Notes: generated by a model not told the origin, from the sequence alone. Shown: positions 8,707 through 17,788, counted from the first letter of the stretch. The stretch is 64,000 nt of DNA from Nocardia goodfellowii (GCF_017875645.1 NZ_JAGGMR010000001.1:5208001-5272000); one strand, 5' to 3'. Translations and numbers: made by a program.

Positions 8707-10031
8707 ACGAGCGCTACATCGTCCTGCGGGCCGCTCGCTGGGTCGACGTGGAGACCGGCCTGGTGCGGACCCCGGCGGTGATAGTGGTGCGCGGCAATCG
8801 GATCACCGACATCGATCCCGTGCGGTTGCCCACCGGCGCCGAGGTCGTCGACCTGGGCGAGGTGACGCTGTTACCCGGCTTGATGGACATGGAGATCAAC
8901 CTGCTCATCGGCGGGCCCGATACTCCGACGGGCCTGCCGAATCCGATGCACGGCGTACAGGACGACCCGGTGTATCGGACGCTGCGCGGCACCGTCAACG
9001 CGCGGACCACGTTGCATGCCGGGTTCACCACCGTGCGCAATCTCGGGCTGATGGTCAAGACCGGCGGATACCTGCTCGATGTCGATCTCGGTCGCGCGAT
9101 CGAGCAGGGCTGGGTCGAAGGCCCGCGCATCGTCGGTGCCGGGCATGCCATCACACCGACCGGTGGCCATCTGGATCCGACGATGTTCCAGCGCCTCGCC
9201 CCCGGCATCATGCCGCTCAGTGTGGAGGAGGGCCGCGCCAACGGCGTTCCGCAGGTCCGCGAATGTGTGCGCTATCAGATCAAATACGGCGCGGAGGTCA
9301 TCAAGATCTCCGCCTCCGGCGGGGTGATGTCGCACGGCACCGTCGCCGGCGCCCAGCAGTACTCCGACGAGGAACTCGCGGCGATCGTCGACGAGGCCCA
9401 TCGCGCCGGGGTCCGGGTCGCGGCGCACGCCCACGGCGACGCGGGCATCCGGGCTTGCGTCAAGGCCGGGGTGGATTGCATCGAACACGGTTCGCTGGCC
9501 AGTGACGAGACCATCGCGATGATGGTCGAGCACGGTACCTTCCTGGTGCCCACGAGCTACCTGTCCGAAGGGCTGGACGTCTCCAAAGCCGCTCCCGCAC
9601 TACAGAAGAAAGCCGCCGAGGTGTTTCCGCGAGCCCGGGAGACACTGCGCAAGGCGATCCGTGCCGGGGTCAAGATCGCCTGCGGCACCGACGCCCCCGC
9701 GGTGCCGCACGGCGACAATGCCAAGGAACTGTGGGCGCTCGTAGACCGCGGCATGACACCGGCCCAAGCGCTGCGCGCGGCGACCGTGACCGCCGCGGAG
9801 CTGATCGACGTCGACGACCGCGGCCGGCTCGCGCCGGGACTGCTCGCCGACATCATCGCCGTGACCGGCGATCCCACCGTCGACATCAGCACTGTCCAGG
9901 ACGTTCGCTTCGTGATGAAGGACGGCCGCATCCACAAGAACATCACGTCCGTACGAGGTGACGAATGCGCGGTACAGACCGGCTTTTCATCGGCAACGAG
10001 TGGGTCGCTCCCAGCACCACCGCGACCATAG
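8703..10031 (+). CDS. Amidohydrolase-superfamily protein lacking the HxH metal motif (copy 1)
   Basis: A 442-aa protein of the imidazolonepropionase/Xaa-Pro-dipeptidase-like amidohydrolase group, starting at GTG 8703. It keeps the bridging Lys (VIKISASGG), the beta-site His residues (AAHAHG and CIEHGS) and the late Asp (CGTDAPAVPHG). The HxH expected after LLPGLMD is replaced: residues 61-66 read MDMEIN, so E64 and N66 stand where two His ligands should be. The same change occurs in the paralogue at 25648. It may be a mono-metal hydrolase, or have lost hydrolase chemistry. The last 22 codons overlap the aldehyde dehydrogenase gene in another frame, and that tail is absent from the paralogue. 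Confidence 0.85.
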   Translation: MNERYIVLRAARWVDVETGLVRTPAVIVVRGNRITDIDPVRLPTGAEVVDLGEVTLLPGLMDMEINLLIGGPDTPTGLPNPMHGVQDDPVYRTLRGTVNARTTLHAGFTTVRNLGLMVKTGGYLLDVDLGRAIEQGWVEGPRIVGAGHAITPTGGHLDPTMFQRLAPGIMPLSVEEGRANGVPQVRECVRYQIKYGAEVIKISASGGVMSHGTVAGAQQYSDEELAAIVDEAHRAGVRVAAHAHGDAGIRACVKAGVDCIEHGSLASDETIAMMVEHGTFLVPTSYLSEGLDVSKAAPALQKKAAEVFPRARETLRKAIRAGVKIACGTDAPAVPHGDNAKELWALVDRGMTPAQALRAATVTAAELIDVDDRGRLAPGLLADIIAVTGDPTVDISTVQDVRFVMKDGRIHKNITSVRGDECAVQTGFSSATSGSLPAPPRP

Positions 10032-11416
10032 CGGTGATTTCGCCGCACACCGAGCAACCGGTCGCGCGGGTTCCGGCGCCGGGGACCGCGGACGTCGATC
10101 GTGCGGTCTCGGCCGCCCGTGCGGCCTTCGATACCGGCCCCTGGCCGCGGCTGGACCCGACGGAGCGGGTGGCGATCGTGCGTGAGCTTGCCGAGCTCTA
10201 CGCCACCCGGGTGGAGGAGATCGCCGAGCTGATCAGCACGGAAATGGGTGCGCCGCTGACGTTCGCGCGCTCGGCGCACGCCCGGCTGCCGGGCGCGATG
10301 ATCCGGGCCGCCGCCGATGTCGCCGCCGCGTATCCGTGGACGGAGTCGCGGCCGGGTTTCCTCGGCTCGGACGTGCTGGTGTGCAAACGGCCGGTCGGTG
10401 TGATCGCCGCGATCATTCCCTGGAACATGCCGATGTTCCTGACCGTGGCGAAACTGATCCCCGCCTTGCTCGCGGGGTGCGCCATCGTGCTCAAACCGTC
10501 GCCGGAGACTCCGCTGGACGCGAATCTCATGGCCGAACTGATCGAGCGACTCGGCCTGCCGCCGGGAGTGGTCAGCGTGCTGCCCGGCGACCGTGCGGTC
10601 GGCCGGTACCTGGTGTCGCATCCAGGCGTGGACAAGGTGTCGTTCACCGGATCCACCGCCGCGGGAAGGCAGGTCGCGGAAGTCTGCGGCTCGGCGTTGC
10701 GCAAGGTCAGCCTGGAGTTGGGCGGCAAATCCGCCGCGGTCGTGCTCGACGACGCCGATCCCGCGGACTTTGCCAGCGGCATGATCGTGGCCGGTCTGAT
10801 GAACAGCGGTCAGGCCTGTGTCGCGCAAACCCGGATCCTGCTGCCCCGAGCGCGTTACCGAGAGTACGTCGACGCGCTGGCCGGCATGGTCGAAAAGCTC
10901 ACTGTGGGCGACCCTTTCGACGCGGCGACGCAGATCGGCCCGATGGTTTCCCAGCGTCAGCAGCAGCGCGTGCGCGGCTATATCGAACAGGGGCAGCGCG
11001 AAGGCGCTCGGTTGCTCGTCGGCGGGACCGGTCTGCCCGAAGGTGTGCGGCGGGGCTGGTATGTCCGGCCGTCGCTGTTCGTCGACGTGGACAACGGCAT
11101 GCGTATCGCGCAGGAGGAGATCTTCGGTCCGGTGCTGAGCGTGCTGGCCTATGACGGCGAGGAACACGCCATCGAGCTCGCCGACGCCACCGAATACGGG
11201 CTGTCCGGCTCGGTCTGGACCCGCGACCTCGACCGGGGCTTGGCGATGGCCCGGCGCATTCGCACCGGCACGCTCGGCATCAACCAGCCGTACAGCATGG
11301 ATCCGTTCGCGCCCTTCGGCGGCGTGAAGAACAGTGGCATCGGCCGTGAGTTCGGCCCCGAAGGGCTCGACGGCTTTCTGGACACCACTTCGATCTCGAT
11401 CCGCCCCGCACCATGA
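9965..11416 (+). CDS. NAD(P)-dependent aldehyde dehydrogenase
   Basis: A 483-aa enzyme of normal ALDH length. Visible motifs are IPWNMP, KPSPETP, FTGSTAAG (NAD loop), the general base in LELGGKS, the nucleophilic Cys in NSGQACVAQ, EEIFGPVL and the C-terminal PFGGVKNSGIGRE. It should oxidise an aldehyde released in operon A to an acid. It is the last gene of the operon and starts 67 bases inside the preceding gene, at ATG 9965. Its stop codon lies in the loop of a 12-bp hairpin. Confidence 0.94.
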   Translation: MRGTDRLFIGNEWVAPSTTATIAVISPHTEQPVARVPAPGTADVDRAVSAARAAFDTGPWPRLDPTERVAIVRELAELYATRVEEIAELISTEMGAPLTFARSAHARLPGAMIRAAADVAAAYPWTESRPGFLGSDVLVCKRPVGVIAAIIPWNMPMFLTVAKLIPALLAGCAIVLKPSPETPLDANLMAELIERLGLPPGVVSVLPGDRAVGRYLVSHPGVDKVSFTGSTAAGRQVAEVCGSALRKVSLELGGKSAAVVLDDADPADFASGMIVAGLMNSGQACVAQTRILLPRARYREYVDALAGMVEKLTVGDPFDAATQIGPMVSQRQQQRVRGYIEQGQREGARLLVGGTGLPEGVRRGWYVRPSLFVDVDNGMRIAQEEIFGPVLSVLAYDGEEHAIELADATEYGLSGSVWTRDLDRGLAMARRIRTGTLGINQPYSMDPFAPFGGVKNSGIGREFGPEGLDGFLDTTSISIRPAP

Positions 11417-11428
11417 GGTGCGGGGCGG
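11401..11428. terminator. Hairpin between convergent operon A and the molybdenum hydroxylase operon
   Basis: A perfect 12-bp stem (11401-11412 with 11417-11428; CCGCCCCGCACC against its complement) closes a four-base loop that contains part of the aldehyde dehydrogenase stop codon (TGA 11414-11416). There is no T-run on either side, so it may act as a bidirectional or factor-assisted terminator between convergent genes. Confidence 0.65.
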
Positions 11429-11438
11429 GCGGGGTGGA

Positions 11439-12101
11439 TCAAGCGCGCGCTCGGCGACCGGCGGCGCGGCGTCGGGTGAGAATCAGCGCCAGTACCACCA
11501 GGATCGCGGTCGCCGCTACGGCGGCGCGCCGGGTTCCGTCCATACCGGCGGCCTGAAGCAGGTCGATCGGCTCGGCGGCCGGGCGGGGGACCGCGCGGAT
11601 CTCGGATCGCGCATCGGCGGATTCCGGGCCGTCGACCGCCGCGCTGGAATCGTCTGCCGTGCTGGTGATCTCGGCGGCCAGATTGTCCGCGAACTGCCCG
11701 ATCAACGTGCCCGCGACATCCGCGAGGGCGCCACGCCCGAACTGCGCGGGTTTGCCGGTGATCGCGAGCTCGGTTTCCACGAAAACGTCTGTGCCGCCGT
11801 CGTTTTCCACCAGTCGGCACGTGATGGTCGCCTTCGCGGTGCCGTTGCCGCGGGCTTCCCGCCCGCCGCCCTCGAGGACGGCGATCCGGGCCCGGGGGTC
11901 CTGGGAGACGACCTTGATGATCCCGTTGTAGGTGAGCCCGACCGGCCCCAGCTTCACCTTGATCTTGCCGTGGAAGTCGTCGCCGTCCCGGGAGGTCAGG
12001 TTCGCGCCGGGTACGCAGGGCGCGATCCGTTCCAGGTCGAGCAGTACCGGCCAGGCCTCGGCCGCCGGCACGGGAATGCGGAAGGTGTTCTCGAGTCTCA
12101 T
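11439..12101 (-). CDS. CoxG-like SRPBCC protein with C-terminal membrane anchor
   Basis: A 220-aa protein starting at ATG 12101, whose start overlaps the stop of the small subunit gene as ATGA. Residues 1-145 match the CoxG/carbon-monoxide-dehydrogenase-subunit-G family (SRPBCC fold): FRIPVPAAEAW, LDLERIAPCVPGA, FHGKIKVKLGP, AITGKPAQFGRG and IGQFADNL. A flexible Ala/Asp/Pro-rich linker leads to one membrane helix (about 190-207) and an Arg-rich end (RRRAAGRRARA). CoxG of Oligotropha is known to recruit CO dehydrogenase to the membrane, so this protein probably tethers the L-M-S enzyme to the respiratory chain. Confidence 0.87.
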   Translation of the reverse strand: MRLENTFRIPVPAAEAWPVLLDLERIAPCVPGANLTSRDGDDFHGKIKVKLGPVGLTYNGIIKVVSQDPRARIAVLEGGGREARGNGTAKATITCRLVENDGGTDVFVETELAITGKPAQFGRGALADVAGTLIGQFADNLAAEITSTADDSSAAVDGPESADARSEIRAVPRPAAEPIDLLQAAGMDGTRRAAVAATAILVVLALILTRRRAAGRRARA

Positions 12102-12589
12102 GGCAGGTCCTTCGATTCGGCGCTGGTGGCGGCCGCGGCGCGCACGGCACACACGATGCCCTGGTATCCGGTGCAGCGGCACAGATTTCCGGACAGGCCC
12201 TCGCGGATCTCGCTGTCGGTGGGGTCCGGGTGCTCGCGCAGGAACGCGGTGGCCGAGACCACGAAACCCGGTGTGCAGAAGCCGCATTGGAGACCGTGGT
12301 GGTCCCGGAAGGCCTGCTGGACCGGGGACAGGGTCCCGTCGGGCGCGGCGATGCCCTCGATGGTGGTCAACTCCGCGCCGTCGGCCTGCACGGCGAAGAT
12401 CAGGCAGGCGCGCACGGCCTCGCCGTCCATCAGTATCGTGCACGCGCCGCAGGCGCCGTGCTCGCAGCCCAGATGGGTGCCGGTCAGGCCGCACCGCTCG
12501 CGCAGGTAGTCGGCCAGGGTGAGCCGGGCGGGCACGCGGTCCCGGCGGGCGGCGCCGTTGACGCGCAGCCGGATTTCCATCTCAGTCAT
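12098..12589 (-). CDS. Small [2Fe-2S] subunit of a xanthine-dehydrogenase-family enzyme
   Basis: A 163-aa iron-sulfur subunit. The plant-type cluster uses C42, C47, C50 and C62 (CEHGACGAC...C); the second cluster in the helical domain uses C102, C105, C137 and C139 (CGFC and CRC). It passes electrons from the molybdenum centre to the FAD subunit. ATG 12589 has AGGAGG 6 bases upstream; the gene overlaps the FAD subunit gene by 8 bases and the CoxG-like gene by 4. Homologues include CoxS, the quinoline oxidoreductase and nicotine dehydrogenase small subunits, which cannot be told apart by sequence alone. Confidence 0.93.
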   Translation of the reverse strand: MTEMEIRLRVNGAARRDRVPARLTLADYLRERCGLTGTHLGCEHGACGACTILMDGEAVRACLIFAVQADGAELTTIEGIAAPDGTLSPVQQAFRDHHGLQCGFCTPGFVVSATAFLREHPDPTDSEIREGLSGNLCRCTGYQGIVCAVRAAAATSAESKDLP

Positions 12590-13457
12590 CACTTGCCTCC
12601 TGGGCGGCGCGCCGCCACGCTCGTGCCACCATCACCGCGCCGAGGCGCCGGCGGTAGTCCGCGGAGCCGTGCAGATCCGCGGGAATCGAATTCAGTTCGG
12701 CCGTCGCGCTGTGCCCGACCTCCGCGGCGGTCACCGCGGTCACCTCGCGCCCGAGCAGTTCGGCTTCGGTATGGGTGGCACGCACCGGCGTCGGGCCCAA
12801 GCCGAAGACCACGACGGCGCACCGGTCGACGCGGGAATCCGCGTCCAGCCGCACCGCGACCACGGCCCCGGCGAGCGCGAAATCGCCACTGCGCCTGGCG
12901 AACTCCTCGATCGCGAAGCCGCACCGGCCCGCCCACACCGGAAACGCCATGCCGGTGAGCAACTCGTCGGCGGCCAGTGCGGTACTCCACATCCCGGTGA
13001 AGAAGCCGGACGCGGGCAGCACCCGTCGCCCGCGCGCCGAGAGCGCTTCCAGCTCGGCGTCGAGGGCCAGCGCCACGGCCGGGTATTCGCCCGCCGCGTC
13101 GGCATGTGCGATGGCGCCCCCGATCGTGCCGCGATTGCGGATCTGAAAATGCCCGATCAGCGGAGTCGCCCGCGCCAGCAAGGGAACTCGGCGGCGAATC
13201 TCCGCGGAACGCCCGACATCGGCGTGTGTGGTCGCGGCCCCGATCCAGACCGAGTCCGCGCGTCCCTCGATGCCGCGCAGCCCGGCGACCGCGCGCAGAT
13301 CGATCAGATGCTCGAAGGCCGCCAGCCGCAGGGCCAGCATCGGCACCAGGCTCTGCCCGCCCGCGATGAACTTGGCTTCCTCACCCAGCTCGGCGAGCAG
13401 GGTCACAGCCGCGTCGGCGGTGCCCGGTACGTGATAGGTGAAGGCCGCCGGCTTCAT
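12582..13457 (-). CDS. FAD-binding medium subunit of a xanthine-dehydrogenase-family enzyme
   Basis: A 291-aa flavoprotein of the CoxM type. FAD-binding signatures are AGGQSLVPML near residue 32 and TIGGAIAHADAAGEYP near 110, both in the expected places. It accepts electrons from the small subunit. The start overlaps the large-subunit stop as ATGA. Gene order here is L-M-S-G, whereas classical cox operons run M-S-L. Confidence 0.93.
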   Translation of the reverse strand: MKPAAFTYHVPGTADAAVTLLAELGEEAKFIAGGQSLVPMLALRLAAFEHLIDLRAVAGLRGIEGRADSVWIGAATTHADVGRSAEIRRRVPLLARATPLIGHFQIRNRGTIGGAIAHADAAGEYPAVALALDAELEALSARGRRVLPASGFFTGMWSTALAADELLTGMAFPVWAGRCGFAIEEFARRSGDFALAGAVVAVRLDADSRVDRCAVVVFGLGPTPVRATHTEAELLGREVTAVTAAEVGHSATAELNSIPADLHGSADYRRRLGAVMVARAWRRAAQEASDD

Positions 13458-15805
13458 TCGGTCACCCCCGGCTGCGCGGCACGCGCCTGATCCACCAGTT
13501 CGACGATGGTGGCGGGAGAGAGCGGCAGCCGCGAGATCCGGACGCCGAACGGCGCCAGCGCGTCGGCCACCGCGTTCAGCACGGCAGGCGTCGACCCGAT
13601 CGCCCCGCCCTCGCCGACACCCTTGTAACCGCCCGGGCCGGGGCTGGGCGTCTCCACATGCCCGATCTCGATCAGCGGCACTTCGGCGGCGGTCGGCATC
13701 AGATAGTCCAGGAAGGTCGTCGCGACCGGATTGCCGTCCTCGTCATAGGCCAGATGCTCGTAGAGCGCGCCGCCGATTCCCTGCACGGTGCCCCCGGCTA
13801 TCTGGCCCTCCACGACCGCTGGATTGATCATCGGCCCGCAATCCTCACTGACGATGTAGCGCAACAACCGCACCTGACCGGTCTCGATATCCACCTCGCA
13901 GGTGCACAGATGGGTGGCGTTGGCCCAGATCATCAACTGGCCCACTCGATGTCGCCCGCTGGCCTCGAGGCCCGCCGGGACGCCCGGCGGCAGCGCGTCG
14001 GGCTGGAAATAGGCGATCGTGGCCAACTCGGCCAGGCTCACCGTGGTGTCCGGGGCCGTCCGGACGAACCCGCGGCCGCCGGTGAATTCGACGTCCGCGA
14101 CGGGTGCGCCCAGTTTGTGCGCGGCGATGGCCAGTAGTCGTTCCCGCAGCACAGCGGCGGTTTCGGCGATCGCGCCGGCTGTCATGGAACCGGATCGGCT
14201 GCCGCCGGTCCCGCCGCCGAAGGGCGTCACCGCCGTGTCACCCTGCACCGTGCGCACGTCGGCGATGTCGACCCCGAGGGCATCGGCGGTCAACTGCACC
14301 ACCGTGGTCTCCAGACTGTTTCCCGCCGACCCGCCGGAGACGTAGACGTTCACCTTTCCGGAGGGCTCGATCCGGATGGTCGCGCCCTCGGTGGCGTGGA
14401 AAGGCGTGTTCCCCGTAGTGGGTTCGACATAGGTGCAGGTGCCGACGCCGAGGTAGCGCCCCTGCTCGCGGGCGCGGCGCTGTTCGGCGCGGAAGCCCTC
14501 GTAATCCAGCATTCGTACCGCTTGCTCGAAGGTCTCCAGGGGCGTGATGTCGCTGTAGGGCATGCCGTTGGCGTTGGCGTACGGAAGATCCTCCCGCCGC
14601 AGCATGTTCCGGCGCCGCAACTCGATCGGGTCGAGGCCGATTTCGCGGGCGGCGGTGTCCAGCAGTACCTCGCGGGCCACCGATTCGAACTGCCACGGCC
14701 CCCGATAGGCCACCCGCCCAACGGTATTGGTGTACATGAACTTGGCACTGAACCCCGCCTGCGGGATCCGGTACGGACCGGGCAGCAGCAACCCGACCAC
14801 CATGCCGCCGGTGACCGGTGACGGTGTGGGGTACGCGCCGACGTTCTGGACGTGGTCGATGGTCGCGGCCAGGATCGTGCCGTCGGTGTCGAAAGCCATT
14901 CGGATATCGCCGTATTCGTGCCGGGCCATGCCGGCCGACATCAGGTTCTCCTGCCGGTCCTCGATCCATTTCACGGCGGTGCCGAGGCGGCGGGCGGCCA
15001 GCAGTACGCAGACGTCTTCGCGCTGCGGTGCGACCTTCTGGCCGAACCCGCCGCCGGTATCGCGGACGATGACCCGCACCTGGTGCTCGTCGATCCCGAG
15101 CAGTCGTGCGCAGAATCCGCGCACCTCGTGCGGCGACTGCGAGGAGGTCCAGATGGTCATTTCGGCGGTGGCGGCGGACCATTCGGCCACGATGCCGCGC
15201 GTCTCCATCGGCACCGGCGCGTACGCCTGCTGGTGGATACGCTGCCGCACCACATGCGCCGCCGCGTCGAAGACCGGGTCCAGATCGGCGGGCGGCCGCC
15301 CACCCATCGCACCGGCGGAGTTGCCCGGAAACGCGGCATGGACCAGTTCCGTGGCGTCGGCGGCCGCGAGAAAATCGAGCACCGGCGGTAGCGGGTCGTA
15401 GTCGACGAGCACCAGTTCCGCGGCGTCCTCGGCGATATAGCGGTCGACCGCGACGACCACCGCGACCGGATCGCCGACGAACCGGGCTTCGTCATCGGCG
15501 AGTGGTGGGCGCGGGACCGGCGGCAGGCCGACCATGTCCAGGGCGTAGGAGATTTCGTGCACGGCGGGATTCAGGTCGGCGGCGGTGTAGACGGCCAGCA
15601 CGCCGTCCAGAGCCAGCGCTTCGGTGCTGTCCACCCCCGTGATCCGGGCGCGGGCGAAGGGGCTGCGCACGAAGCACACGTGGCCCATGGCGGGCCGGGT
15701 GATGTCGTCGACGAAGGAGCCGGCGCCGGTCAGCAGGCGCAGGTCCTCGAGCCGCGGCACCCGGGTGCCCACGACTCCGGCCGTGGGGGTCTCGGTGCGG
15801 GTCAT
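13454..15805 (-). CDS. Molybdopterin-binding large subunit of a xanthine-dehydrogenase-family hydroxylase (not a CO dehydrogenase)
   Basis: A 783-aa molybdenum cytosine-dinucleotide subunit, with an N-terminal ald-xan-dh domain (about 20-145) and a cofactor-binding domain after that (GGGFGQK at 251-257). The catalytic Glu is E732 in VGEGGAIG. The active-site loop reads AYRGPW (366-371); true CO dehydrogenases have AYRCSFR with the Cys that holds copper, and form II enzymes have AYRGAGR. It should therefore hydroxylate an organic compound, perhaps an N-heterocycle or aldehyde, rather than CO. ATG 15805 has GGAGGA 8 bases upstream. It heads the operon and is divergent from xdhC. Confidence 0.92.
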   Translation of the reverse strand: MTRTETPTAGVVGTRVPRLEDLRLLTGAGSFVDDITRPAMGHVCFVRSPFARARITGVDSTEALALDGVLAVYTAADLNPAVHEISYALDMVGLPPVPRPPLADDEARFVGDPVAVVVAVDRYIAEDAAELVLVDYDPLPPVLDFLAAADATELVHAAFPGNSAGAMGGRPPADLDPVFDAAAHVVRQRIHQQAYAPVPMETRGIVAEWSAATAEMTIWTSSQSPHEVRGFCARLLGIDEHQVRVIVRDTGGGFGQKVAPQREDVCVLLAARRLGTAVKWIEDRQENLMSAGMARHEYGDIRMAFDTDGTILAATIDHVQNVGAYPTPSPVTGGMVVGLLLPGPYRIPQAGFSAKFMYTNTVGRVAYRGPWQFESVAREVLLDTAAREIGLDPIELRRRNMLRREDLPYANANGMPYSDITPLETFEQAVRMLDYEGFRAEQRRAREQGRYLGVGTCTYVEPTTGNTPFHATEGATIRIEPSGKVNVYVSGGSAGNSLETTVVQLTADALGVDIADVRTVQGDTAVTPFGGGTGGSRSGSMTAGAIAETAAVLRERLLAIAAHKLGAPVADVEFTGGRGFVRTAPDTTVSLAELATIAYFQPDALPPGVPAGLEASGRHRVGQLMIWANATHLCTCEVDIETGQVRLLRYIVSEDCGPMINPAVVEGQIAGGTVQGIGGALYEHLAYDEDGNPVATTFLDYLMPTAAEVPLIEIGHVETPSPGPGGYKGVGEGGAIGSTPAVLNAVADALAPFGVRISRLPLSPATIVELVDQARAAQPGVTE

Positions 15806-15967
15806 TGAATGATCCTCCGTTCACATCGGAGACGAGGCGGGCGAGCCGCTGCTGAGCACCTGTTTAGCAGTGCCGTTCGCAAAGTGTCAATGTCTACTAT
15901 GCCAAAAATGAAAATGTAGTATCGCATATCAGGAGAATCATATTTGCGGGCACGAAGGGCAAGCGGA
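15806..15967. promoter_or_regulatory. Divergent promoter region of molybdenum hydroxylase operon and xdhC
   Basis: A 162-base intergenic segment whose xdhC-proximal half (about 15885-15945) is AT-rich, so promoters of both directions should lie here. GAGAATCATATTTGC at 15933-15947 matches the left half of the GAGAAT-N3-ATTCTC operator found elsewhere but only 4 of 6 bases on the right. I cannot assign -35/-10 boxes with confidence. Confidence 0.4.
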
Positions 15968-17080
15968 ATGCGTGATCTCGCCGGACAGCTGCGGCGCTGG
16001 CATGCGGCGAATACTCGGTACGCGCTGGCCACCGTGATCGGTGTCCGTGGCAGCGCGCCCCGCCCGATCGGCACGACCATGGCGGTCGACGCGGCGGGCT
16101 CGGTGTGCGGCAGCCTGTCCGGCGGCTGTGTGGAGGCCGAGGTCTACGAGCTCTGCCTCGAGGTTCTGCAGACCGGAGTGCCGGTGCGAAAGACCTTCGG
16201 GTACAGCGATTCCAGTGCGTTCGCGGTCGGCTTGAACTGCGGTGGTGAGCTCGAGGTCTTCGTGCACCGGGTGACCGCGGCCGAATTCCCGGTAGTAGCG
16301 GCCGCGTTGGACATCGAGACACCGGTCGCTTGGGTCCGGGATGTGGAGTCCGGCGCGGTCCTCGCGGTGCGCGCGGACCGGGCGATCGGTGCGGGCTTCG
16401 ACATCGAAGGCGCCGATCTGGCGGTGGTGCGGCTGGCCCGGGACCTGCTCGACACCGGGTCGAGCGGGATACGGGTGCTCGGCTGCGGCGATCGGGAGCG
16501 CACGGTTTTCGTGCATTCCTTCGCCCCGCCGCCGCGTATGATCGTCTTCGGCGCAACGGATTTCGCTATCGCACTGTGTGCGGTCGGGCGGCTGCTCGGG
16601 TACCGCGTGACCGTCTGCGACGCACGCCGGACATTCCTCGATCCCGACCGCTTCGCCGCCGCGCACGAAGTCGTGGTCGACTGGCCGCACCGGTATCTGA
16701 GCAATACCGCGGTCGACGCCAGGACGGCGATCTGCGTACTCTCCCACGACCCGAAATTCGATATCCCGGTGCTCGCGCAGGCGCTTCGGCTACCCGTGGC
16801 CTACGTCGGCGCGCTGGGTTCGCGCCGCGCCGACCGCGAGCGCCGCGCCGAACTCCGGGCGGCCGGAATCACCGAACGGCAACTGCGGCAACTGCGTTCG
16901 CCCATCGGTTTGGAGCTCGGCGGGCGGACGCCGGAGGAAACCGCGCTCGCCATCGGGGCGGAGATCATCGCACTGCGCCGAGGCGGCAGCGCCACGCCGC
17001 TCTCCCAGACTGAGCGCCCGATTCATGGGCCCGAGGTACCGGCACGTCTGCCAGAAGCCGGTGGGTATCTCAATGGTTGA
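15968..17080 (+). CDS. XdhC/CoxI-family molybdenum-cofactor maturation protein
   Basis: A 370-aa protein with the N-terminal XdhC/CoxI domain (RGSAPRPIGTTMAV and GSLSGGCVEAEV, where the Cys is typical of the family) and a C-terminal Rossmann domain (MIVFGATDFA, CDARRTFLD, VGALGSRR and GRTPEETALAI). XdhC proteins bind the molybdenum cofactor and help its sulfuration and insertion. It is divergent from the L-M-S-G operon, which is its probable client. I prefer ATG 15968; TTG 15944 would add 8 residues. A degenerate GAGAAT half-site lies at 15933-15938. No other cox accessory gene (coxD/E/F) is nearby. Confidence 0.88.
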   Translation: MRDLAGQLRRWHAANTRYALATVIGVRGSAPRPIGTTMAVDAAGSVCGSLSGGCVEAEVYELCLEVLQTGVPVRKTFGYSDSSAFAVGLNCGGELEVFVHRVTAAEFPVVAAALDIETPVAWVRDVESGAVLAVRADRAIGAGFDIEGADLAVVRLARDLLDTGSSGIRVLGCGDRERTVFVHSFAPPPRMIVFGATDFAIALCAVGRLLGYRVTVCDARRTFLDPDRFAAAHEVVVDWPHRYLSNTAVDARTAICVLSHDPKFDIPVLAQALRLPVAYVGALGSRRADRERRAELRAAGITERQLRQLRSPIGLELGGRTPEETALAIGAEIIALRRGGSATPLSQTERPIHGPEVPARLPEAGGYLNG

Positions 17081-17203
17081 CCTTCGGTCGAACGCAGTGT
17101 TAAGTAAATCACGCTATAACCCAGCGCGCGGTACGATATCCCTTACAGGAGACTCCCATTTCCGCAGGTATCGGCCGAACTCATCGGTGAGATGGAGACC
17201 CAT

Positions 17204-17788
17204 ATGGCGACTCGGTTGGTGAATTCCTTTGCGCCGCAGAAATGCGTCCTGGCATCGGTGGACGCGACCATCGAACATGTCGAAACCCGTGAACTCCGTT
17301 ACCGGCTGGCGATCCTCGGCCCGAATCCCCTTGCGGTAGTGCAGAACGTGGGGGGTTGGCTGTTCGATCGAGTGCTGGCCGGATGGGAGGTATGGGTCGC
17401 GGTCGCCGAATGCGACGATCCCCGGCCGGTCCGGATCCTCGGTGCACAGGTGCTGGACCTCGAAACCTGCCTCACTACCGATGTGCGGGCGCGGCCGCAC
17501 TCCCTGGCCGTGGATACGGCGCTGTTCGGTACCGATTCCCGCATCCGCGCGGGCTTGCTGGACAGCCTCGACACCGCGGAATTCGAAGTCGCCCTCTGGG
17601 GCGAGACGTGGCCTGCCGAATTGGACTGCCGGGTGGGCGGTCCGGTGCAGTACCGCATGAGTTCCGCCGCGCGGGCCTTCAAGGAGCGGGCGAATATCGC
17701 CGCCCGGGCTCCGGGTCCGATCGGCTCGGTGGAGACCTTCCGGGTCGGTACGCCCGCCCTGGCACCGGATCTCCTGCCGATGGGCTGA
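17204..17788 (+). CDS. Conserved-looking hypothetical protein of unknown function
   Basis: A 194-aa soluble protein, starting at ATG 17204 with GGAG 6 bases upstream; ATG 17192 would add four residues. I do not recognise a domain. Visible features are a beta-rich N-terminal half (CVLASVDATIEHVETRELRYR), a Trp-rich segment (GGWLFDRVLAGWEVWVAVAE), and a second half with DTALFGTDSRIRAGLLDSLD. There is no signal peptide or membrane helix. Third-position GC and codon use resemble the neighbours, so it is very likely a real gene. The upstream 120 bases (17081-17203) are AT-rich, with TATAAC at 17115 as a possible -10. It precedes the ferredoxin and P450, but no functional link can be shown. Confidence 0.75.
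   Translation: MATRLVNSFAPQKCVLASVDATIEHVETRELRYRLAILGPNPLAVVQNVGGWLFDRVLAGWEVWVAVAECDDPRPVRILGAQVLDLETCLTTDVRARPHSLAVDTALFGTDSRIRAGLLDSLDTAEFEVALWGETWPAELDCRVGGPVQYRMSSAARAFKERANIAARAPGPIGSVETFRVGTPALAPDLLPMG

Noticed and set aside
9557..11167. 536-codon minus-strand frame across the aldehyde dehydrogenase
   Set aside because: Low-complexity Arg/Gly/His product; the plus strand encodes a complete aldehyde dehydrogenase with all motifs.
11439..15805. CO dehydrogenase operon
   Set aside because: The large subunit lacks the AYRCSFR motif with the copper-binding Cys, so the operon is annotated as a molybdenum hydroxylase of unknown substrate.
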